Shown: piece after piece, positions 1 to 5,474 of the stretch
Numbering within the stretch: position 1 is the first letter of the stretch
Layout: each line of letters begins with the position of its first letter
Assembly (NCBI GenBank): GCA_022340245.1
Contig: JAJDOI010000061.1
Location: forward strand, 1 to 44,250
Direction of reading: 5' to 3'
DNA: 44,250 nt
Source of the DNA: Thiogranum sp.
GTDB taxonomy: Bacteria > Pseudomonadota > Gammaproteobacteria > DSM-19610
Made by a program: the position numbers and the translations under genes
Notes under the pieces: generated by a model
Databases searched by the model: none
Seen by the model: the letters and a program-made list of their open reading frames with translations, nothing else
Told to the model about the DNA's origin: nothing

Positions 1-1
1 G

Positions 2-172
2 GTGGCGACCGGTCTCGCCAATGACGACAAGACGGCTGTGAAAGGCTGGATCCGTGCCGGTCAAGTCGAACATCTTGGTACGGCAATGGCAAAGCGCTGG
101 GCTGAGTGCCAGCCGGAACTGTGGGCCGTGGTGGTCGCGCCTTGGGTGGTGGTGCAGGAACGCAGTCGGTGA
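2..172 (+). CDS. DUF2288 family protein, C-terminal part
   Basis: The reading frame is open from the left edge of the window and ends at TGA 170-172, so the start and most of the N-terminal half lie outside. The visible 56 residues end in WAVVVAPWVVVQ followed by a short polar tail, preceded by a W-x-x-A-G-Q-V turn. That closing WAVVV-PWVLVQ pattern is typical, from memory, of DUF2288, a small soluble protein of about 90-100 residues with no known function. A short in-frame tail alone gives limited support, and nothing can be said about its operon because the upstream neighbour is not visible. Confidence 0.6.
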   Translation: MATGLANDDKTAVKGWIRAGQVEHLGTAMAKRWAECQPELWAVVVAPWVVVQERSR

Positions 173-198
173 TGCGCCGTTGCCGGTGACGTGAGCGC

Positions 199-237
199 AG
201 AGTTATCCACATTTTCTGTGGATAACTCTGTGGATGA
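199..237. repeat. Inverted pair of DnaA boxes plus a third near-box
   Basis: A perfect 13-bp inverted repeat (199-211 and 217-229, 5-nt loop) contains the DnaA box consensus TTATCCACA at 203-211 and its reverse complement TGTGGATAA at 217-225. A further copy with one mismatch, TGTGGATGA, follows at 229-237. No T-run follows the stem, so a rho-independent terminator for the DUF2288 gene is unlikely. Three closely spaced DnaA-like sites in 39 bp are not expected by chance in a GC-rich genome. Confidence 0.75.
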
Positions 238-287
238 TTCAGCGTGAACAACGTTTTGTATGCTCCACGCCGTATTGCACTTCAAAT

Positions 288-352
288 CGGTTATTTTTTA
301 ATCAGATATAAAAGATATTATTCAACAAATAGTTATAATATATATCTGATGC
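288..352. other. AT-rich stretch with 10-bp inverted repeat
   Basis: This stretch is almost entirely A and T in an otherwise GC-rich window. It contains a perfect inverted repeat, ATCAGATATA at 301-310 and TATATCTGAT at 341-350, with a 30-nt spacer. It lies between the DnaA-box pair at 199-237 and another perfect DnaA box at 407-415. It could be a DNA unwinding element or simply an AT-rich promoter for the FmdB-like gene. A 60-codon ORF crosses it but resembles no protein I know. Confidence 0.5.
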
Positions 353-406
353 TCGATGGGAGCCGGGATGCGTTTGGGCCTGTAAACATCGTGCAACCGG
401 TTTTGC

Positions 407-415
407 TGTGTATAA
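407..415 (-). promoter_or_regulatory. DnaA box (TTATACACA on the minus strand)
   Basis: TGTGTATAA on the plus strand is the exact complement of the consensus TTATNCACA. It is the third perfect DnaA box in this intergenic region and lies 80 nt before the FmdB-like gene, on the far side of the AT-rich stretch. Confidence 0.55.
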
Positions 416-494
416 CCAGTTGCTAATATTGCTTCCCCGCCCGGCCGGGTGCCGGCGATAATAGTCTGAACATTGAGACGGAAGAGGAACGAAA

Positions 495-752
495 ATGCCA
501 ACCTATGACTATCTCTGTGAAGCCAACGGCCGCGTGGTGGAAGTCAAACACCGTATGAGCGAAGTCCTCTACACCTGGGGCGAACTGTGTGCCCATGTCG
601 GTATGAACGTCGGCGACACACCGGGAGACAGTGCCGTGCAACGCCTGGCGACGGGCGGCCAGATCGTGAAAAGCGGCAGTCTCGGCGAGTCCGTGCCGCC
701 CTGCGCATCCGGTCCCTGCTGCGGCGGTGGCGGGTGCGGCTTCGGCAGCTGA
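495..752 (+). CDS. FmdB-like zinc-ribbon family protein
   Basis: Small 85-residue protein. The N-terminus MPTYDYLCEANG is the start typical of the FmdB/CxxC_CxxC_SSSS putative regulatory family, and the C-terminus is a Gly/Cys-rich tail (CASGPCCGGGGCGFG). The usual paired CxxC zinc ligands are not complete: only Cys8 and Cys32 precede the tail cysteines at about 71-81, so metal binding may be altered. The start is supported by AGAGGAAC just upstream of the ATG. It is followed after one base by a small unknown gene, so the two are probably co-transcribed. Its function is unknown. Confidence 0.8.
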   Translation: MPTYDYLCEANGRVVEVKHRMSEVLYTWGELCAHVGMNVGDTPGDSAVQRLATGGQIVKSGSLGESVPPCASGPCCGGGGCGFGS

Positions 753-753
753 C

Positions 754-996
754 ATGGGAGTCTCCATCCGTGGCTTGATGATGGACCGGGGCGGTGTGGT
801 GCAGGAGCAGTTTGCCGTTGTCTACGCGCCGAAAAAGAAAAAGCGCTTATCGGCCAATTGCATCGAGATCATGGAAACGGAGGAGGCGGCCCGCGCCGCG
901 GCCGATCCTGAGCACCACCGGCACGCCGCCATTGTTGCCGGTCCGTCAAAATCCTCGGAAGGGCAGTATCTGTTCTACCTGGTGCGCTGGCTGTAG
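754..996 (+). CDS. Small hypothetical protein
   Basis: An 80-residue ORF that starts one base after the stop of the FmdB-like gene, which suggests translational coupling. It has a basic patch (PKKKK at about 26-30), an acidic and alanine-rich middle, and the C-terminus QYLFYLVRWL. No transmembrane segment or signal peptide is evident. An alternative start lies at 778 or 781 (two consecutive ATGs). I do not recognise a family. The coupling and the absence of a better overlapping frame support it as a real gene. Confidence 0.55.
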   Translation: MGVSIRGLMMDRGGVVQEQFAVVYAPKKKKRLSANCIEIMETEEAARAAADPEHHRHAAIVAGPSKSSEGQYLFYLVRWL

Positions 997-1075
997 TGCG
1001 GGTATGCGCCACGGTTATCGCAGGCCCGGCAAGCTATGCCGCACCTGCGTGCAATGACGACGTTGCGGCGCACTC

Positions 1076-1438
1076 TCAGGCCGCTTCATTCCCGCGTTTG
1101 ATCGCCTGCAGCTCGTCGTCGTTATCGCAAAAAGAGGTATCCGCATCGCCGTTTGCCGCCAGCAGGTCGTCGCAGCGCACGGTGTGGGCACAGCTGGAAC
1201 AACGTTTCATCTGCTGTTCGATGTCGAGCACCGGCTGGGTGTGCAGATAGCTGTTGCGATCGATGTGGTGCCGCGCCAGCATCCGCGAGAGACGCAGATT
1301 CGACAATCTTTCGCCAATCTCCTTCCGGTAGCGCCTTGCGGTTTTCTGATTGCCGAGAATGGCGGCGAGCAGAAGCACGCCAAACGCCGTGGCCAGAATA
1401 GCGAAAATGGCGGAAATGCCGATACTGAGGCTGTTCAT
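1076..1438 (-). CDS. DUF6455 family membrane protein
   Basis: 120 residues. An N-terminal transmembrane helix (about 6-28) is followed by a cytoplasmic domain with the pattern MLARHHIDRNSYL, then RCSSCAHTVRC (Cys79, Cys82, Cys88) and a final FCDN (Cys103). That spacing of a C-x2-C-x5-C cluster followed by FCxN is what I recall for DUF6455, a family of unknown function that may bind a metal. It stands alone between convergent plus-strand genes. A near-perfect FNR/DNR-type box lies at 1504-1517, at a distance that fits an activator centred near -41.5, so expression under low oxygen or NO is plausible (inference). Confidence 0.7.
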   Translation of the reverse strand: MNSLSIGISAIFAILATAFGVLLLAAILGNQKTARRYRKEIGERLSNLRLSRMLARHHIDRNSYLHTQPVLDIEQQMKRCSSCAHTVRCDDLLAANGDADTSFCDNDDELQAIKRGNEAA

Positions 1439-1503
1439 GTGCGGTACTCTCCAGATGTTCCGGTCAACTGCGCGTATGAAAACAGACTCGCCGGCGGGCC
1501 GAT

Positions 1504-1517
1504 ATGATCTTAATCAA
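1504..1517. promoter_or_regulatory. FNR/DNR-like box upstream of the DUF6455 gene
   Basis: ATGATCTTAATCAA matches TTGAT-N4-ATCAA at 9 of 10 defined positions. Its centre is 72 nt from the DUF6455 ATG (1438). An activator at -41.5 would place the transcription start near 1469, with a weak -10 (CATACG on the minus strand, 1473-1478) in the right place. Confidence 0.5.
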
Positions 1518-1652
1518 GAATCGTTGCCTTTGCCGCCCGCGCGACTTGTTTTTTACACGCTAGATCAATTGATTATAAGAAAAACATATCCCCGGATAAG
1601 CGACTCGTGGGGTCGGGCGTCCCTGCAGCTCCCGTGCACCCCGGGGAAAATA

Positions 1653-1668
1653 CTGTATATTAATACAG
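1653..1668. promoter_or_regulatory. LexA (SOS) box
   Basis: CTGTATATTAATACAG fits the LexA consensus CTGT-N8-ACAG exactly, with an AT-only core and perfect dyad arms. It ends 10 nt before the ATG of the PA0069-family radical SAM gene and overlaps the AGGGG ribosome-binding site at 1667-1671, so bound LexA would block transcription there. Confidence 0.85.
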
Positions 1669-1678
1669 GGGTTCGTCC

Positions 1679-2779
1679 ATGCGGCGGACCAGCGTTCAGG
1701 ATATCGGCACATTGGGCAAACAGATTAATCCGGACCCGGGGCGGGGGGCGCTGAGCAACCCTGACAACCGGTTTGAGCAGTATGCGAGCGAGGCGGTCGA
1801 CTGCGGCTGGGACGCAGCCGAAGTCGACCCTCGCCTGCGCACGCAAGTGTACCGGGACAATAGTCGTTCCGTGATTGTTTACAATTGCTCACCGGATGTG
1901 CCCTTCGACCGATCCATCAATCCTTACCGCGGTTGCGAGCACGGCTGTGTGTACTGTTTTGCGCGCCCCACTCATGCCTACCTGGGATGTTCGCCGGGGC
2001 TGGATTTCGAAACCCGCATTTTCTACAAGCCCGACGCGGCGAGCTTGCTGCGGCGCGAGCTTTCGGCCAAATCGTATCGCTGCCAGCCCATCGCGCTGGG
2101 TGTCAACACGGATGCCTACCAGCCGGTTGAACGCCGGCTGGGTATTACCCGCTCCTTGCTGGAAGTGCTGCGCGAACACCGTCACCCCGTCGGTATGGTA
2201 ACCAAGTCGGCGCTGATCGAGCGCGACCTCGATATCCTCGGCGACATGGCGGCACAGCGTCTGGCGCACGTGATGGTGTCGGTCACTACGCTCGACAAAC
2301 ACCTGGCGCGCAGCCTAGAACCGCGGGCGGCGGCACCGCAGCGTCGTCTGGAGGTTGTCCGCAGGCTCGCGGAGGCGGGAATTCCGGTCGGTGTGCTTAT
2401 GGCACCGGTGATCCCGTTTCTGAATGACAGCGATATCGAGGCGGTGCTTGCTCGCGCGCGGGATGCCGGCGCTCTGACAGTCGGCTATACCATAATTCGT
2501 CTGCCGCACGAAGTGAAAGATCTGTTCCGGGAATGGCTGGAGTACCATGCTCCCGGCAAGGCTCAGCACGTCATGAACCGTATCCGCGACATGCGCGGCG
2601 GTCGCGACAACGATGCCGCCTTCGGCCGGCGTATGACCGGTACCGGGGTTTTTGCCGATGTTATCCGGCAGCGATTCAGGCGCGCGCTGAAACGCCTGGA
2701 TTTTCCTGGCATGCCGGATTTCGACTGTGCCCTTTTCAGGCGGCCGGCCGAACTGCCTCCCCAGTTGTCGCTGTTCTAG
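1679..2779 (+). CDS. PA0069-family radical SAM protein, SOS-regulated
   Basis: 366 residues. The radical SAM cluster motif is C86-x3-C90-x2-C93 within RGCEHGCVYC, preceded by SINPYRG and followed by FARPTHAYLG. This is the signature of the PA0069/Rv2578c family, which is distantly related to the spore photoproduct lyase group. The rest forms a partial TIM barrel with GVNTDAYQPVE and PVIPFLND motifs. Its chemistry is not established. A perfect LexA box sits immediately upstream (1653-1668). I recall PA0069 being listed among LexA-controlled genes of Pseudomonas aeruginosa, so a DNA-damage role is likely. The start is set by AGGGG eight bases before the ATG. Confidence 0.88.
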   Translation: MRRTSVQDIGTLGKQINPDPGRGALSNPDNRFEQYASEAVDCGWDAAEVDPRLRTQVYRDNSRSVIVYNCSPDVPFDRSINPYRGCEHGCVYCFARPTHAYLGCSPGLDFETRIFYKPDAASLLRRELSAKSYRCQPIALGVNTDAYQPVERRLGITRSLLEVLREHRHPVGMVTKSALIERDLDILGDMAAQRLAHVMVSVTTLDKHLARSLEPRAAAPQRRLEVVRRLAEAGIPVGVLMAPVIPFLNDSDIEAVLARARDAGALTVGYTIIRLPHEVKDLFREWLEYHAPGKAQHVMNRIRDMRGGRDNDAAFGRRMTGTGVFADVIRQRFRRALKRLDFPGMPDFDCALFRRPAELPPQLSLF

Positions 2780-2787
2780 GCTCGTAG

Positions 2788-3032
2788 CTGCAGAGGTTTT
2801 CCAGTTTGTCGTCGGCGATGCCGCGCAGTGTGCGACTGGATGTTCCCATACGTGAGCGGGGCGTCTGTCACGCCCTGGTTTACTGGATAATGCTGCAGCT
2901 TGACGATACGCTGGCCGTCGACAACCCGCCGGTCTTCGACAACCGGGCATGAGCCTGCGTATCGAAGCGCGTCACAACCGGCAGACTGTCGCGGTAGTCC
3001 TCTACGATCCGGTTACCGGGGCACCACTTTAA
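2788..3032 (+). pseudogene. Remnant of an arginine-methyltransferase-like C-terminus
   Basis: The 267 bp between two intact genes hold no intact gene. In one frame (2788-2951) there is a segment with RGVCHALVYW and LQLDDTLAVDNPP, resembling the beta-barrel region of class I protein arginine methyltransferases (G-x-vHa-v-W...). It stops at TGA 2950-2952. A different frame (2949-3032) continues with MSLRIEARHNRQ and VAVVLYD and ends at TAA, which resembles the last strands of the same fold. The frames overlap as ATGA. I infer a decayed 3' end of a lost gene with one frame change. The family match is from memory and is tentative. Confidence 0.35.
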
Positions 3033-3046
3033 GCGGCTGCCGACCG

Positions 3047-4438
3047 TCAGAGCGGATACACCTGGCCGGTTTCCGGCATTTCAACGTGCACGCCACCGAG
3101 TTGTTCGGCAAAACCTCGCATGGCGTCTTCTTCACCGTGCACCAGGAAGGTCGTGCGCGGTGAGCCGGTCTTCCGGTACCAGGCCAGCAGTTCCGCCTGG
3201 TCGGCGTGGGCGGAAAAACCGCCGATGGTGTAGATACGTGCCCGCACCGGTATGTCTTCACCGAAAATCCGCACCGTTTCCGCACCATCGATAATGCGCC
3301 GCGCGAGCGTGTTGCGCGCCGCGAAGCCGACAAACACGATGCTGCAATCGCGCCGCCACAGGTTGTGTTTGAGGTGATGCCGGACGCGGCCGCCGGTACA
3401 CATGCCGGAACCGGCCATGATCACCGCCCCACCATGGATACGGTTGATGGCCATGGAATCGGCGGTCTCGCGCGTGAAGCTAAGACCGCGCAGCATGAAC
3501 GGATCGCGCCCCTGCTTGAACAGTTTGGCGGCCTCGGCGTCGTAACATTCGGGGTGACGCCTGAATATCTCGGTGGCGGAAATCGCCATCGGCGAGTCGA
3601 GAAAAACGTGGGCGGTGGGCGGGATTCGACCGGCTTCGGCGCCTTCACGCAGGTGATAGAGAATTTCCTGCGTGCGCTCGAGGGCGAAGGTTGGAATCAC
3701 CACGTTGCCGCCGCGTCGGAAAGTGTCGCTGATGGCTTCGTAGAGTTCGCCGACCGATGGCTCCAGTGCCTTGTGCAGCCGGTCGCCGTAGGTGGTTTCC
3801 ATCACCACAACATCGGCGTGCGGCGGCCCGGCCGGATCGCGCAGGATCACGCGTCCCGAATAGCCCAGATCGCCGGAAAACAGCACCGAGCACTCGCGAC
3901 CGTCTTCGTCGAGCTGCAGAAAAACGCTGGCCGAGCCAAGGATATGGCCGGCGTTGCTGAAGGTTGCGCGGATCCCCGGCGCCAGCGTCAACGGTGCTCC
4001 GTAGCTGGCCTTGCGGCCGAAGAAATCCATTGCGTTCAGGGCATCCAGCGTGGTGTAGAGCGGGTTTATGGCATCGACACGTTTGCCGTGGCGGGAGGCT
4101 TTGCGTTGCCTGTAACCGGCTTCCTCCTCCTGGATGTGAGCCGCGTCGAGCATCACCAGCCTGGCCAGTTCACAGGAGGCGGCAGTGGTGATGATTTCAC
4201 CGCGAAAACCCCGCCGGGCGAGCAGGGGGATGCGACCGCAGTGGTCCAGGTGTGCGTGGGTCAGGAGCAGGAAATCGATGTCGGCGGGGTCGAAGCCGAA
4301 GTCAGCGCTGTTCTCCTCATCGATTTCCCGTCCGCCCTGGTAGAGGCCGCAGTCGATGAGCACGCGTTTGCCGTTGCACTCGACCAGGTGGCAGGAACCG
4401 GTGACGGTTCGGTCTGCGCCGTGGAAAGAGATTTTCAT
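3047..4438 (-). CDS. MBL-fold beta-CASP metallohydrolase (RNA-exonuclease type)
   Basis: 463 residues, full length for the bacterial beta-CASP proteins related to CPSF73. Zinc ligands are visible as H61-A-H63-L-D65-H66 (HAHLDHCGRIP). These are followed by FSGDLGYSG, METTYGDR, the beta-CASP segment (FALERTQEIL, AGSGMCTGGR) and the late GFSAHADQ and LVHGEE motifs. Members are nucleases or hydrolases acting on RNA; the substrate here is unknown. It is read leftwards from a region with no close partner: the next gene to its right is the LOG gene, 70 bp upstream and on the same strand, so the two could be one transcript. Confidence 0.88.
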   Translation of the reverse strand: MKISFHGADRTVTGSCHLVECNGKRVLIDCGLYQGGREIDEENSADFGFDPADIDFLLLTHAHLDHCGRIPLLARRGFRGEIITTAASCELARLVMLDAAHIQEEEAGYRQRKASRHGKRVDAINPLYTTLDALNAMDFFGRKASYGAPLTLAPGIRATFSNAGHILGSASVFLQLDEDGRECSVLFSGDLGYSGRVILRDPAGPPHADVVVMETTYGDRLHKALEPSVGELYEAISDTFRRGGNVVIPTFALERTQEILYHLREGAEAGRIPPTAHVFLDSPMAISATEIFRRHPECYDAEAAKLFKQGRDPFMLRGLSFTRETADSMAINRIHGGAVIMAGSGMCTGGRVRHHLKHNLWRRDCSIVFVGFAARNTLARRIIDGAETVRIFGEDIPVRARIYTIGGFSAHADQAELLAWYRKTGSPRTTFLVHGEEDAMRGFAEQLGGVHVEMPETGQVYPL

Positions 4439-4484
4439 GAGTTCGTTCGTCCTGTCGTTGTGTGACGTAAGTTTGTTAGCTTAA

Positions 4485-4499
4485 CCGGCGCGGCGCCGG
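4485..4499 (-). terminator. Weak GC hairpin after the LOG gene
   Basis: CCGGCG (4485-4490) and CGCCGG (4494-4499) form a 6-bp stem just downstream of the LOG stop codon on the minus strand. Only a broken T-run follows (TTAAGCTAAC), so termination would be partial. Confidence 0.3.
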
Positions 4500-4508
4500 C
4501 GTCACCGG

Positions 4509-5474
4509 CTAGTGGTTGTTTGCCTGAAAAAGCGGGGCGCCGCTTTTTTCATGCCAACACTGGATGCCCTCCCAGATGGCCTCGGCCGTTTCGGCGAACC
4601 AGAACAGCTGGCGATCCTCCGGATCGATGACACCTTCTTCAACCATGAAGTCGACATCGAAAGCCTTGCGCCAGAAGCTTTCCCCCACCAGAACCACGGG
4701 CAAGGGACTGATCTTGCGTGTCTGGATCAGCGTCAACGTCTCGAACAGCTCGTCACAGGTGCCGAATCCCCCGGGGAAGGCCACCAGCGCCTTGGCGCGC
4801 TGCAGGAAATGCAGTTTGCGCAGCGCAAAGTAGTGGAAGTGAAAGGTCAGTTCCGGTGTCACGTAGGGATTGGGGTACTGCTCATGCGGCAGACTGATGT
4901 TCAGGCCGACGGTCTTTGCACCGACGTCGTGTGCACCGCGGTTGGCCGCTTCCATGATGCCGGGGCCGCCGCCGGTCATCACCACCAGGCGCGTATCCAG
5001 AGGACCCTTTCCCGAGCGGGCGACCAGTTCGCCGAATTCCCGCGCGATGTCGTAGTAACGGCTTTTCTCCAGAACCCGGTCGGCGATGGACAGGCGGTGT
5101 CTCAGGGTACTGTTATCGGGGTCGGCTGCCAGAGCTGCCTGCAGGTGTGCAACCTTGCGCGTTGCTCCCGACGGCTCAAGGATGCGCGTGCTGCCGAACA
5201 CCACGATGGTCTGTTCGACGCCATGGTCTTTCAGCAGTAGCTCGGGCTTCAGGTAGTCGACCTGCAGGCGTACACCGCGCGCGTCATCCCGGCTGAGGAA
5301 ATCCGGGTCCTGATCCGCCTGGATATAGCTGCGACTGGCAAGGATTTTTTCGATTTTGGCCGGTGCTGCGGGATCTTCGTGCGGCGATTTCGGCTGGTGC
5401 CAGGGCAGGTCCTCTTCGCGTTTTTCGGCGCGGGCCGGCTCGGGAACCTCGGGTCGCTGATGTTTGTCGGTCAC
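4509..5474 (-). CDS. LOG-family Rossmann protein (TIGR00730 type)
   Basis: 321 residues from the GTG at 5474. The core has the two LOG signatures GGGPGIMEA (168-176) and PGGFGTCDE (234-242). LOG enzymes are phosphoribohydrolases that cleave AMP or cytokinin nucleotides to base and ribose 5-phosphate. The roughly 85-residue N-terminal extension is longer than in the small LOGs, and its first 45 residues are charged and proline-rich. The start overlaps the ppsA stop as GTGA (5471-5474), so the two are translationally coupled. A longer open frame extends to 5624 but lies inside ppsA and is not supported. I infer a role in handling AMP, which PpsA makes. The exact substrate is unknown. Confidence 0.87.
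   Translation of the reverse strand: MTDKHQRPEVPEPARAEKREEDLPWHQPKSPHEDPAAPAKIEKILASRSYIQADQDPDFLSRDDARGVRLQVDYLKPELLLKDHGVEQTIVVFGSTRILEPSGATRKVAHLQAALAADPDNSTLRHRLSIADRVLEKSRYYDIAREFGELVARSGKGPLDTRLVVMTGGGPGIMEAANRGAHDVGAKTVGLNISLPHEQYPNPYVTPELTFHFHYFALRKLHFLQRAKALVAFPGGFGTCDELFETLTLIQTRKISPLPVVLVGESFWRKAFDVDFMVEEGVIDPEDRQLFWFAETAEAIWEGIQCWHEKSGAPLFQANNH

Noticed and set aside
244-426. A 60-codon ORF across the AT-rich region
   Set aside because: Poor ribosome-binding site, unlike any known protein, and it runs through the DnaA-box region.
1564-1573. ATCAATTGAT palindrome upstream of the LexA box
   Set aside because: The half-sites are in the reverse order and touch each other, so it does not fit FNR/DNR spacing; it may only be part of an AT-rich promoter.
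3206-4465. A 419-codon plus-strand ORF opposite the MBL-fold gene
   Set aside because: Antisense shadow; the zinc ligands are on the minus strand.
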